DNA of 64,000 nt from an uncultured bacterium (GTDB lineage: Bacteria > Bacteroidota > Rhodothermia > Rhodothermales > UBA10348), in the NCBI GenBank assembly GCA_943788505.1, contig CALSQR010000001.1, positions 682,001-746,000 of the forward strand. Reading direction: 5' to 3'. How positions within the stretch are numbered: position 1 is the first letter of the stretch; each line of letters starts with the position of its first letter. The notes under the pieces are model-generated. The model was not told where the DNA came from. It worked only from the letters and a program-made list of their open reading frames with translations, and made no database searches. This document shows, one piece after another, positions 9,638-18,638 of the stretch. The translations under genes and the position numbers were made by a program.

Positions 9638-9661
9638 CTGAGGATGATCACTCGTCCTCGG
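9638..9661 (+). terminator. Hairpin (10-bp stem with two G-U pairs) followed by GTTTCGT
   Basis: CTGAGGATGA-TCAC-TCGTCCTCGG downstream of the 7356-9575 CDS. Confidence 0.5.
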
Positions 9662-9706
9662 TTTCGTGTCCACTACTTCTTGTTAACATAATTTCTCCCC
9701 ACTACA

Positions 9707-10921
9707 GTGCTCGACCGGGACCAACTTCTTACGATCGCGGATCAATATGGAACGCCTACCTATGTTTACTCGGAATCCGTCATTCTGGAACGAATCGATC
9801 GATTAAGATTCCATCTTGAAGGGCTTCCGCTGCAGCTTCTATATGCCATGAAGGCTAATCACGCTGTTCCGGTAATGGAGACCATGCGGGACAAGGGGCT
9901 CGGTATCGATGCTGTATCGCCAGCGGAGCTTCTTCTTGCACTGCGACTTGGATTCAAACCAGAGCGTATCCTTTTCTCCGCCAACAACATGACGGACGAA
10001 GAAATGCGGATGGCACATGAAGCAGGCGTCATACTTAATGTTGGAGAACTCTCTCGTCTTGAAAAACTGGGAAAGGAATTCCCTGGCTCCAGCGTTTGCG
10101 TCCGCTTGAATCCCCAGATTGGAGCTGGCCATCATGAGCACGTGATTACTGCCGGGGAGAAGAGCAAATTTGGGATTCCGGTTGAACACATTGACCGCAT
10201 CGTGGATGTAGCACAGAGGTACGATCTACGAATTCGTGGTCTTCATCAACATATCGGCAGTGGTATTCTGGATACAGAAACTCTTTGGAAAGCCATCAGC
10301 GTCATTCTGGATGCATCGCGATCCTTTGACACACTGGACTTTATCAATGTTGGTGGAGGCCTTGGCATTCCCTACCGCCCCGAGGAAACCGGCCTCGACA
10401 TGGAGCTATTCGAATCCCTCATCGTCTCGCCACTGAAGAGTTTCATAGCATCCCACCCATCGAAGAACCTGTCCATCTGGTTCGAACCAGGACGTTATTT
10501 CGTGGCAGAAAGCGGCGTACTGCTAACGCAGGTCAATACCATCAAACACTCGACACAGAGAATATTCGCCGGTACGGATTCTGGGATGAACCATCTAATC
10601 CGACCTGCGATGTACGGTGCGTACCACGAAGTTAGAAACCTCACTCATCCCGATGGACCGGTCGCCACCTATGATATCGTAGGTAATATCTGCGAATCAG
10701 CCGATTATTTCGCTCGGGACAGAGAGGTAGCTCACCTGACTGAAGGCGACATAGTTGGGGTCATGAATGCTGGAGCGTACGGCATCTCCATGGCCTCGAC
10801 CTATAATATGCGAAGTCTGCCAGCTGAGGTTTGGGTCGATGTCAACAACAAGGCTACCGAAGTGCGAAAGCGAAAAACAGCCAAAGACATCGTTGACGAA
10901 GCTTTATCGTCAGGCAATTGA
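9707..10921 (+). CDS. lysA: Diaminopimelate decarboxylase (GTG start)
   Basis: YAMKANHAVPVME … GLHQHIGSGILD … NVGGGLGIPY … EPGRYFVAESGVLLTQV … GNICESADYFARDR … GAYGISMASTYN. Confidence 0.93.
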   Translation: MLDRDQLLTIADQYGTPTYVYSESVILERIDRLRFHLEGLPLQLLYAMKANHAVPVMETMRDKGLGIDAVSPAELLLALRLGFKPERILFSANNMTDEEMRMAHEAGVILNVGELSRLEKLGKEFPGSSVCVRLNPQIGAGHHEHVITAGEKSKFGIPVEHIDRIVDVAQRYDLRIRGLHQHIGSGILDTETLWKAISVILDASRSFDTLDFINVGGGLGIPYRPEETGLDMELFESLIVSPLKSFIASHPSKNLSIWFEPGRYFVAESGVLLTQVNTIKHSTQRIFAGTDSGMNHLIRPAMYGAYHEVRNLTHPDGPVATYDIVGNICESADYFARDREVAHLTEGDIVGVMNAGAYGISMASTYNMRSLPAEVWVDVNNKATEVRKRKTAKDIVDEALSSGN

Positions 10922-11599
10922 AATCTGTTTGCTAACGCGCACTTCCAGTGAGGGTAAGTCGGTAATTCTAGCCTGAAGTGAATCTCCCGGTGTAACGGCA
11001 GAGACACCTTCCGGAGTACCTGTGAACAATAAATCTCCAGGCATCAGGGTGAAAATAGTACTGCAATAGGCAATCAGGCGTGCAACTGGAAATATCATGT
11101 CCGATGTGTGACCGTGCTGCCGAACTTCGCCATTGACTTCAAGAGTGACCTCTAACGCTTGTGGGTCAGCGACGCTGGCTGATGGCACAAAAGCTCCCAA
11201 TGGGGCAAATGTATCATAGCCCTTTGCGACCGACCAAGGATGGCCTTTTTCTTTCGCTTTCTGCTGAATATCTCGAGCTGTCATGTCCAGACCTACAGCA
11301 AAGCCGGCAACATGCGACATGGCATCTTCTTCTGAGATGTTTTTGCCTCTTTTCCCGATTAAGCAGACCAATTCTACTTCATGATGGACATCCTCTGACG
11401 CAATTGGGATTATTACCGTTGCACCTGAAGGAATGAGAGCAGATGCGGGTTTCAAGAAAACCATGGGTGACGTAGGCACCGCATTACCCAATTCTGCTGC
11501 GTGAGCGGCATAATTACGCCCAATACACATCAACTTGCCCGGCGTAAAGACCCGATCAGGCCGCTTATCTCCGTAAGAAATTCTACATTCCTCCATCAT
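10910..11599 (-). CDS. Fumarylacetoacetate hydrolase family protein
   Basis: KLMCIGRNYAAHAAELG … HHEVELVCLIGKRGKNI … GFAVGLDMTARDIQ … DLLFTGTPEGVSAVTPGD. Confidence 0.9.
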   Translation of the reverse strand: MMEECRISYGDKRPDRVFTPGKLMCIGRNYAAHAAELGNAVPTSPMVFLKPASALIPSGATVIIPIASEDVHHEVELVCLIGKRGKNISEEDAMSHVAGFAVGLDMTARDIQQKAKEKGHPWSVAKGYDTFAPLGAFVPSASVADPQALEVTLEVNGEVRQHGHTSDMIFPVARLIAYCSTIFTLMPGDLLFTGTPEGVSAVTPGDSLQARITDLPSLEVRVSKQISIA

Positions 11600-11733
11600 G
11601 TTCGGAATTGATATCCGCCTCCAGTTGCCTTAAATTTGTGGGCTATGCGATTCTGTGCATTTACTGCAGTGAATGTCAGAAAACTTTCCTCTCGCGTCGG
11701 TATCCAGTCCGGCGCCCCAAAGAAGAGCCCATA

Positions 11734-12117
11734 ATGTACGCTATTGTAGAGATTGCCGGAAAGCAGTACAAAGTGTCGAAAGATGACACGTTGTACATCC
11801 CCCGGCACAAAGCCGAAACAAACGAGAAGCTGAGCTTCGACAAAGTACTCCTTGTCAATGATGGCAAAAGCATTTCCGTCGGCACCCCAGCAGTTGATGG
11901 CATGACCGTCAGCGCTACCGTTATCGATCATGTCAAGGGCGACAAAGTCCTCGTCTTCAAGAAAAAGCGTCGCAAGCGCTACAAAGTGAAGAACGGTCAC
12001 CGCCAGCCTTACACGCAGATCAAGATCGATGCGATTGGAGCAGCCAAGAAAAAGGCCGCCCCAAAAAAGAAAGCCGCCCCCAAGAAAGAAGCAGTGCCAG
12101 CCGCTGATTCTGAATAA
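11734..12117 (+). CDS. rplU: 50S ribosomal protein L21 with Lys/Ala/Pro-rich C-terminal tail
   Basis: [18 protein letters not shown] … [25 protein letters not shown]; start refined from ORF at 11608. Confidence 0.95.
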   Translation: MYAIVEIAGKQYKVSKDDTLYIPRHKAETNEKLSFDKVLLVNDGKSISVGTPAVDGMTVSATVIDHVKGDKVLVFKKKRRKRYKVKNGHRQPYTQIKIDAIGAAKKKAAPKKKAAPKKEAVPAADSE

Positions 12118-12137
12118 ACAAGCACCCGAGGTCCTGA

Positions 12138-12398
12138 ATGGCACATAAGAAAGGAATGGGCTCGACCAAGAATGGTCGGGACTCCAACCCCAAGATGCTC
12201 GGCATCAAAGCATTTGGCGGTGAATTCGTACAGTCCGGAGCCATCGTAGTTCGTCAGCGTGGAACTAAGTTTCATCCTGGAGACAACGTAGGCCGGGGCG
12301 GTGATGACACCCTATTCGCCACAACGAACGGAACGGTTCGTTTTGCGCAAGGCCGGAACAAGCGTCGCTTCGTCCACATCGATCCAGTATCGAACTGA
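12138..12398 (+). CDS. rpmA: 50S ribosomal protein L27
   Basis: [48 protein letters not shown]. Confidence 0.97.
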   Translation: MAHKKGMGSTKNGRDSNPKMLGIKAFGGEFVQSGAIVVRQRGTKFHPGDNVGRGGDDTLFATTNGTVRFAQGRNKRRFVHIDPVSN

Positions 12399-12444
12399 CG
12401 GCACGTCCTGTTCCACGGAACTGAAGGTTTACCCTTCCAGAGAA

Positions 12445-12475
12445 GGCTCTCTCCATTGTGGAGAGAGCCTTTTTT
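12445..12475 (+). terminator. Rho-independent terminator after rpmA
   Basis: GGCTCTCTCC-attgt-GGAGAGAGCC followed by TTTTTT. Confidence 0.88.
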
Positions 12476-12619
12476 GTTGACCATGGTAATGCCAGATCCG
12501 GCAACTTTGTCGGCACAAAGGCAAAATGTGCCGTGTGCCCCCCTCCATAATCGCCTCCTGAAGGGCCGGTTCCGGACAAACATATCACGCTCCGGACACT
12601 TTTGGTAGAGGGAGGATTT

Positions 12620-12651
12620 CAGGGCGCGCGGCCAATAGGCCGCGCGCCCTG
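12620..12651. terminator. Perfect 14-bp inverted repeat with 4-nt loop, second hairpin between rpmA and ppiD
   Basis: CAGGGCGCGCGGCC-AATA-GGCCGCGCGCCCTG followed by TTCCATTTTT. Confidence 0.65.
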
Positions 12652-12943
12652 TTCCATTTTTAACCCTTTTTACGACCTATTCCCTCCTCTCTGGTCAATT
12701 CAACAAACACCCTATTTCCTCTCTAGCTCACCATGAGCGGTCGCCTCCCGGAAAAGCTCATTTTAAACTTCAGAGAAAGAGCGAACTATTTGCCTGAATC
12801 TGCTGTATATTGCTGGGCTTAGAGAAATCCGTGTTCGCACGTGATTTACCGTCATTTTCAGCCGTCTTCGGACTTTGGGGCAGGTCGTCTGACCCTCGTC
12901 CGCACCCGAAGGCACCTGTCGCCATCACGATTGAGGTTCGTCC

Positions 12944-15031
12944 ATGGGCGTAATGAATAATCTCCGGGAGAATACCGGAGTCATTCTCTGGATTCTTGTT
13001 TTTGCATTCGGCGTTATCTGGGTCCTACAGGATTCAGGAGGCCTGAACGCTGTAGGTAACCTGAGCAATAACATCGGCACGGTGAACGGAGATCCGATCA
13101 CCATCGATGAATACAATCAGGCTATCGACCAACAGGTCCAGAGCTACCAGAACCAGTCCGGAGACAATATGCCTCCGCAAATGCTGGATCAGACCCGTGA
13201 CCGGGTATTTAACCAACTTGTTGAAGCCCGTCTTCGCGAGCAAGAAATGGCTCGTCTTGGACTAGGGGTTTCTGAAGAAGAGCTGGTAGACATGATTCAG
13301 GGGGCAGACCCTCACCCAATCATTGTAGCCTACTTCAGCGACGGCAATGGTGGTGTTGATCGAGCTCTCCTGCAGAACTTCATTGCTAACCCAGATGCAA
13401 CAGCAGACTGGATTAACATCGAAGAGTACCTACGCAGCGAGCGTCGTCGCCAAAAGTTGGAAAACCTGATCTCTGCCTCGGTCCGTATTACGGAACGTGA
13501 TGTTGAAGAGGAATGGGCTCGTCAAAACAAGTCGGTCGATGTTCGCTATGTAGCATCTCGCTTCACGGCACTTTCCGACGACGACATCTCCTACAACGAT
13601 GGCGATCTCAGATCCTTCTATAACGACAACCGCGACGAATTTGCACGTGAGAAGTCCTTTGACCTGGCCTACGTGACTAGTTCCAAGGCTCCGACAGCAG
13701 CCGATACTGCTGTTGTCTTCAGCGATATGGAAGCACTAAGAGAGAGCTTTGCAGCTGCAGAGAACGACTCGCTCTTTTTGGCGCGCAATGGCTCGGAGCT
13801 TCCTTGGTCGGATGCCTATTTCCGTCGCGATGAATTAGCTGAAGATCTAGCTGATGTCATTTTCGACAACCTCGAGGCAGGAACAGTATATGGCCCAGTT
13901 CTATCTGGTGGTCAGGTTCATCTCGTGAAGGTTATCGACGTTCGTGCCCCAGAAGAGACAGCCGTCAAAGCTCGTCACATTCTCTTCCAGGCGGAAGAAG
14001 GGGACGATGAAGCTCGTGCAGAAGCACGCACCACGGCTAATGATGTACGTCGTCAGTTGCGCAACGGTGGAGACTTCGCCGAATTGGCGGCAGAATATTC
14101 AGATGATGGTTCAGCTAATCGCGGCGGCGATTTAGGCTGGTTTGGCCCAGGTCGAATGGTTGCGGAATTTGAAGAGGCGGCATTCGGTGCTAGGATCGGG
14201 CAAATTGTTGGCCCAATCTCGACACAGTTTGGCTTCCACCTTATTGAAGTCACGGACCGTGCCACCGAGGAAGCCAAAATTGCTGACTACGCATTGACAC
14301 TTCGCGCATCAGTTCAGACACTAAATCGTGTACAGTCCAACCTAGATGACCTTCAGTATTTCGCCACAGAAGAAGGCGATTTCGAAGGCGAGTCTGGACG
14401 TCGCAACCTGAGTGTCCGCACGGTCGCAATTGAAGCCGATCAGCAGTTTATTCCAGGCCTCGGTAACAGCCGTGCTCTACTCAACTTCTTGGAAACAGCG
14501 TCTGCGGGCGATGTTAGCCCAGTTATCGAGTTAAACGATGTGTTTTTTGTGGCTACAGTCCGTTCAGTAACGGATGCTGGTTTCCAGCCGTTCGACGAAG
14601 TCCGCGCTCAGATTGAACCTCGAGTTCGCAATATGATGAAAGCGGAAGTTTTGGCTGACCGCATGAATGACGCTCTTGCCACTTCCGGATTTGATGGTCT
14701 TGCTGCTGCAATGGACATCGCTGAACGGGAAGCTGAAGGGTTGTCCTTTTCCAATCAGTCGGTACCTGGCATCGGACGGGACGCCAAGTTTGTTGGCGCT
14801 GCGTTGTCGATGGGCGAAGGAGAGACATCAGGAGCAATTGCTGGGAGTAACTCGGTATACGTGATTCACGTTACCGCGGTGTCTGATCCGGTTGCAATTC
14901 AGCCTTCTGACTTTTCCCGCCTCCAGGAACAGCTTCGTAATCAGCAGCAAAACCTAGTTCGCTCTCAGTGGATTACGGCACTGCGCGAAACAGCTGATAT
15001 CGTAGACAACCGTAGGGCCTTTCTACAGTAG
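12944..15031 (+). CDS. ppiD: PpiD/SurA-like membrane-anchored peptidyl-prolyl isomerase
   Basis: MGVMNNLRENTGVILWILVFAFGVIWVLQD anchor; parvulin domain VKARHILFQAEEGDDEARAEA … FAELAAEYSDDGSANRGGDLGWFGPGRMVAEFEEAAF … GPISTQFGFHLIEV. Confidence 0.88.
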   Translation: MGVMNNLRENTGVILWILVFAFGVIWVLQDSGGLNAVGNLSNNIGTVNGDPITIDEYNQAIDQQVQSYQNQSGDNMPPQMLDQTRDRVFNQLVEARLREQEMARLGLGVSEEELVDMIQGADPHPIIVAYFSDGNGGVDRALLQNFIANPDATADWINIEEYLRSERRRQKLENLISASVRITERDVEEEWARQNKSVDVRYVASRFTALSDDDISYNDGDLRSFYNDNRDEFAREKSFDLAYVTSSKAPTAADTAVVFSDMEALRESFAAAENDSLFLARNGSELPWSDAYFRRDELAEDLADVIFDNLEAGTVYGPVLSGGQVHLVKVIDVRAPEETAVKARHILFQAEEGDDEARAEARTTANDVRRQLRNGGDFAELAAEYSDDGSANRGGDLGWFGPGRMVAEFEEAAFGARIGQIVGPISTQFGFHLIEVTDRATEEAKIADYALTLRASVQTLNRVQSNLDDLQYFATEEGDFEGESGRRNLSVRTVAIEADQQFIPGLGNSRALLNFLETASAGDVSPVIELNDVFFVATVRSVTDAGFQPFDEVRAQIEPRVRNMMKAEVLADRMNDALATSGFDGLAAAMDIAEREAEGLSFSNQSVPGIGRDAKFVGAALSMGEGETSGAIAGSNSVYVIHVTAVSDPVAIQPSDFSRLQEQLRNQQQNLVRSQWITALRETADIVDNRRAFLQ

Positions 15032-15101
15032 GCTGATACCTGAATGAGGGTCCATCGGCGAGAAAATCCCCTACGGACAGTAACCTCCGTTCAATGTTAG
15101 A

Positions 15102-15133
15102 AAAGGCGCGCCCGCATTAGCGGGCGCGCCTTT
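15102..15133. terminator. Strong hairpin between convergent ppiD and dapF
   Basis: AAAGGCGCGCCCGC-ATTA-GCGGGCGCGCCTTT, perfect 14-bp arms. Confidence 0.8.
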
Positions 15134-15179
15134 CTGCTTTTACTCCAACTCGGAGAAAGCCTTTTAGCCGGCTGCACGT

Positions 15180-16046
15180 TTATAGCTCTACAGAGCCTCG
15201 ATAGACGACCTCTGCAGGCCCTTCTAAATACAGACTTTCAGGTTGATCAGCGCTCCCCTCAAACCCAACATACAGCGTCCCTCCTGCCATTTGGACTGTA
15301 TATCGATTGACAGATTGCTCGCGCGTAAGTGCCGTCACAAGGCTCGACGCGATTGATCCAGTGCCACAAGCGAGTGTTTCAGCTTCTACTCCTTTCTCAA
15401 ACGTCCGTACGCGAAGAACGCCATCGTCTATAACCTGAACAAAATTGATATTGGCCCCATTGGTGCCCAATAATGTATCTCGCCTGAGTGCTGACCCGAA
15501 GCCTACTACATTGACGTTTTCGACATCATCAACATATACCACGGCATGCTCTGTGCCCGTCCATAGGTAGTGAGCGTCAGTAGAACCAGGCGGAACCGCT
15601 GAAGAAAACTTGATATCACGACGGAATCCCTTTGGAGGGGGGACAAATAATCGAACGCTCTGCTCCACACCTGGTACCGAAGCACTATATATCCCCGCAT
15701 CTGAATCAAAGATTAGCGGTTCGTTTGTCAATCCTGCTTGTCGGGCGAATCGAGCAAGACATCGCGCTCCATTGCCACACATCGTCCCCAAAGATCCATC
15801 GGCGTTGTAATATGCCATACGATAGACAGCTTCATTGGACGTCGCAGGATTCAAGGCAAGAAGTCCGTCCGCACCAATTCCAGTTCTTCGCGCGCAGAAA
15901 CGCACGGCAAAGGAAGACAACTCTTCCCCTAAAAACCGATAAAATCGATTATCGAGTACGATAAAATCATTTCCTGCGCCGCTCATTTTCGTAAATTCAA
16001 GTACGAATCGTCGAGCCGGCGGCGTAATGCCCGTTTGGGTCGTCAT
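15180..16046 (-). CDS. dapF: Diaminopimelate epimerase
   Basis: FTKMSGAGNDFIVLDNR … CGNGARCLARFA … GVEAETLACGTGSIASSLV; start refined to MTTQTG. Confidence 0.93.
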   Translation of the reverse strand: MTTQTGITPPARRFVLEFTKMSGAGNDFIVLDNRFYRFLGEELSSFAVRFCARRTGIGADGLLALNPATSNEAVYRMAYYNADGSLGTMCGNGARCLARFARQAGLTNEPLIFDSDAGIYSASVPGVEQSVRLFVPPPKGFRRDIKFSSAVPPGSTDAHYLWTGTEHAVVYVDDVENVNVVGFGSALRRDTLLGTNGANINFVQVIDDGVLRVRTFEKGVEAETLACGTGSIASSLVTALTREQSVNRYTVQMAGGTLYVGFEGSADQPESLYLEGPAEVVYRGSVEL

Positions 16047-16117
16047 GATGATTGTAATTACCTGGAAAGACTTGAAGACTCCCCAAAATACTCGGACCAG
16101 AGGTAAAAGAGCCCGAT

Positions 16118-17107
16118 TTGAAAGAAAAACGACTTGAAATCGACAAAGCCGAACCACTCTTACTTTTCGGCTTCAATGACATTTATCTGAAACGGATTGA
16201 ATCCGCCTTTTCTCAAACGCAGATTACCGCGCGCGGAAATCAGGTTCTCCTGAAGGGCGAGGACGCCGATTTGGATTCCATTACGCGTATTCTTGAGGAG
16301 CTGACCATCCTGCTCAATCGCAATGGCAACCTTACTGAAAACGACGTTGAGACGGTACTAGCTCTTTTTTCTTCTGGGGATAGTGGGCCTAGGAATCAGC
16401 CACAAGGCTCTAATCACACTATTCTTTTTACGCCACACGGTGGCAGCGTAAAGGCAAAAACGCCTAATCAGGCAAAGCTGGTTGAATCAGCGCGCCGTAA
16501 CGATATCGCTTTCGCCATCGGTCCCGCGGGGACGGGTAAAACATACACCGCAGTTGCCCTTGCCGTTGCAGCATTAAAGTCTAAACAGGTAAAACGCATC
16601 GTTCTTTGTCGACCTGCGGTAGAAGCGGGTGAACGGTTAGGATTCCTGCCCGGTGACCTCAAGGAAAAGGTGGATCCATACCTGAGGCCTCTCTACGATG
16701 CATTGGAAGACATGCTTCCAAAGGAGAAGCTCAAGACATTCATGGAGAACAACGTCGTAGAAATCGTTCCATTAGCCTTCATGCGTGGACGGACGCTCAA
16801 TTCAGCGTTTGTCATCCTGGATGAAGCCCAGAATGCGACGGCCCTTCAAATGAAGATGTTTCTTACCAGGCTCGGTGCTAATAGCCGTGCAATTATCACG
16901 GGGGATCTAACCCAAACAGATCTTCCCGTAAGAGACATTAGTGGCTTGGCACAAGCCCGAAACATTCTTGGTGATGTGGCCGGCATCGACTTTGTTTATT
17001 TCGATGAGGGCGACGTAGTGCGGCACAAATTGGTAAGGGATATCATCAATGCCTATTCCAATTTTTACGACGAGGACACGGAACCAGGAATGTCTAAAAG
17101 GGGCTGA
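16118..17107 (+). CDS. PhoH family ATPase (TTG start)
   Basis: AIGPAGTGKTYTAVALAVAAL … CRPAVEAGERLGFLPGDLKEKVDPYLRPLYDAL … FVILDEAQNATALQMKMFLTRLG. Confidence 0.93.
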   Translation: MKEKRLEIDKAEPLLLFGFNDIYLKRIESAFSQTQITARGNQVLLKGEDADLDSITRILEELTILLNRNGNLTENDVETVLALFSSGDSGPRNQPQGSNHTILFTPHGGSVKAKTPNQAKLVESARRNDIAFAIGPAGTGKTYTAVALAVAALKSKQVKRIVLCRPAVEAGERLGFLPGDLKEKVDPYLRPLYDALEDMLPKEKLKTFMENNVVEIVPLAFMRGRTLNSAFVILDEAQNATALQMKMFLTRLGANSRAIITGDLTQTDLPVRDISGLAQARNILGDVAGIDFVYFDEGDVVRHKLVRDIINAYSNFYDEDTEPGMSKRG

Positions 17108-17487
17108 TCAGCGGCTTCTGAGACGGGTAGATGTAAGACATCTTTCGGACTATTGTGTTCGTCAACAAGCACGACGGTGGCAACGTGATCCAACGCTTCA
17201 TCGTGTGTCATTTGAGCGTAAGATATCAAGATAACCTCATCCCCCATGGACGCCATGCGGGCTGCAGGGCCATTGAGGCAAATCGTTCCAGAGCCTGCTT
17301 TCGCGGGAATCGTGTACGTTTCAAGACGTGCTCCATTGTTTACGTTCACAACATGGACCCGCTCATAGGGTAGAATACCGGCAAGATCGAGCAGCGCACG
17401 ATCTACGGTAACCGAGCCTTCGTAGTACAATTCGGCCTGCGTAACGCGAGCGCGGTGGATCTTAGCCTTAAAAAGGGAAATGGTCAT
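17065..17487 (-). CDS. panD: Aspartate 1-decarboxylase
   Basis: KAKIHRARVTQAELYYEGSVTVD … NGARLETYTIPAKAGSGTICLNGPAARMASMGDEVILISYA. Confidence 0.95.
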   Translation of the reverse strand: MTISLFKAKIHRARVTQAELYYEGSVTVDRALLDLAGILPYERVHVVNVNNGARLETYTIPAKAGSGTICLNGPAARMASMGDEVILISYAQMTHDEALDHVATVVLVDEHNSPKDVLHLPVSEAADQPLLDIPGSVSSS

Positions 17488-17611
17488 AAACGTTGTCAGG
17501 AGACGGTGATGCAGGGCGCTCATATAGAGATGAGCGGCACAGGTTTCGCATATAGGAAACCTTCATGATGACAACGCTGAACTCGTTCAACTTTAGAGTC
17601 TAAGCGCCTTG

Positions 17612-18493
17612 CTAGGGTACGTCCACAATTGTGTTATCGATAAGACGGGCAGTACCGAAATAGGCGGCGACGGCTATCAAAACTTGAGATCCCGATTCAA
17701 GTGACTCAAGCGGCTGCAGCTCCTCGGTGTCTACAACGGATACATAATCCGGTCGGCACGTAGGCTCAGCAAGTAGCTGTGCCTCTATATCCAAAATGAT
17801 TTTGTCAACATCCCGCATTCCCCCTTTCGAAATACTATGGTGTGCCGTCTGAAGACTTCGATTCACTATTGGTGCGGCTGCTCTTTCTGAGGCATTGAGG
17901 TATCTGTTCCTTGATGACATCGCAAGGCCATCGGCCTCACGCACCGTTGGAATACCAGCGAGCCGGGTAGGAAATCCCATCTCGTGCGCCATGCGCTTAA
18001 GAATGAAAAACTGCTGCGCATCCTTCAGGCCAAACACAGCAACATCAGGCGTGAGAATAGTAAAAAAGCGAGCTACTACGGTCGTTACGCCTTTAAAATG
18101 ACCTGGACGGGTCGCTCCACATAAGTGGTCCCCAAGACGGTCAACAGTTACCCACGTCTTATTTGAGCCGAAGGGATACATTTCGATGGGATCTGGAGCA
18201 AAGACGGCATCACAACACCCATTGCTCTTAAGCTTCGCCACGTCCAGCTCTAAAGTGCGTGGATACGCTTCGAAGTCTTCGTTTGGCCCAAATTGGGTCG
18301 GATTAACAAAAATAGAAACAATTACTTGGTCGCCTTCTTCCCGGGCGCGTCGGACAAGCTCTAGATGCCCATCGTGAAGAGCTCCCATCGTCGGCACGAG
18401 TACAACCGTTTCACCACGGGAATGTGCTGCCGCCCGCCACGATCGGGCGTCATCGATGGTAGTAAGTGTGAGAGGGTGGTCGGACATGCGCAT
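17612..18493 (-). CDS. panC: Pantoate-beta-alanine ligase
   Basis: LVPTMGALHDGHLELVRRAR … IFVNPTQFGPNEDFEAYPR … PGHFKGVTTVVARFFTILTPDVAVFGLKDAQQ. Confidence 0.95.
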   Translation of the reverse strand: MRMSDHPLTLTTIDDARSWRAAAHSRGETVVLVPTMGALHDGHLELVRRAREEGDQVIVSIFVNPTQFGPNEDFEAYPRTLELDVAKLKSNGCCDAVFAPDPIEMYPFGSNKTWVTVDRLGDHLCGATRPGHFKGVTTVVARFFTILTPDVAVFGLKDAQQFFILKRMAHEMGFPTRLAGIPTVREADGLAMSSRNRYLNASERAAAPIVNRSLQTAHHSISKGGMRDVDKIILDIEAQLLAEPTCRPDYVSVVDTEELQPLESLESGSQVLIAVAAYFGTARLIDNTIVDVP

Positions 18494-18638
18494 GATTATT
18501 TCAGGTGCGTCAAAGATACGGTTGCATTTGCACCGATTTCAGCAAAGCTCAACAACCTATAATTTCAATCCCAGATATATTGGACCTACTATTGTTATCC
18601 ACTTTACGTCCATTCCTTTCGGAGGCGAATCGTCCATC

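Noticed and set aside
11608-11733. N-terminal extension of rplU ORF
   Set aside because: Extension is not L21-like; the conserved start [14 protein letters not shown] at 11734 is the expected one
17612-18493. panC-panD-coaD as an unusual CoA cluster
   Set aside because: panC and panD neighbour each other as commonly seen; coaD is >30 kb away with rsmD, a common pairing
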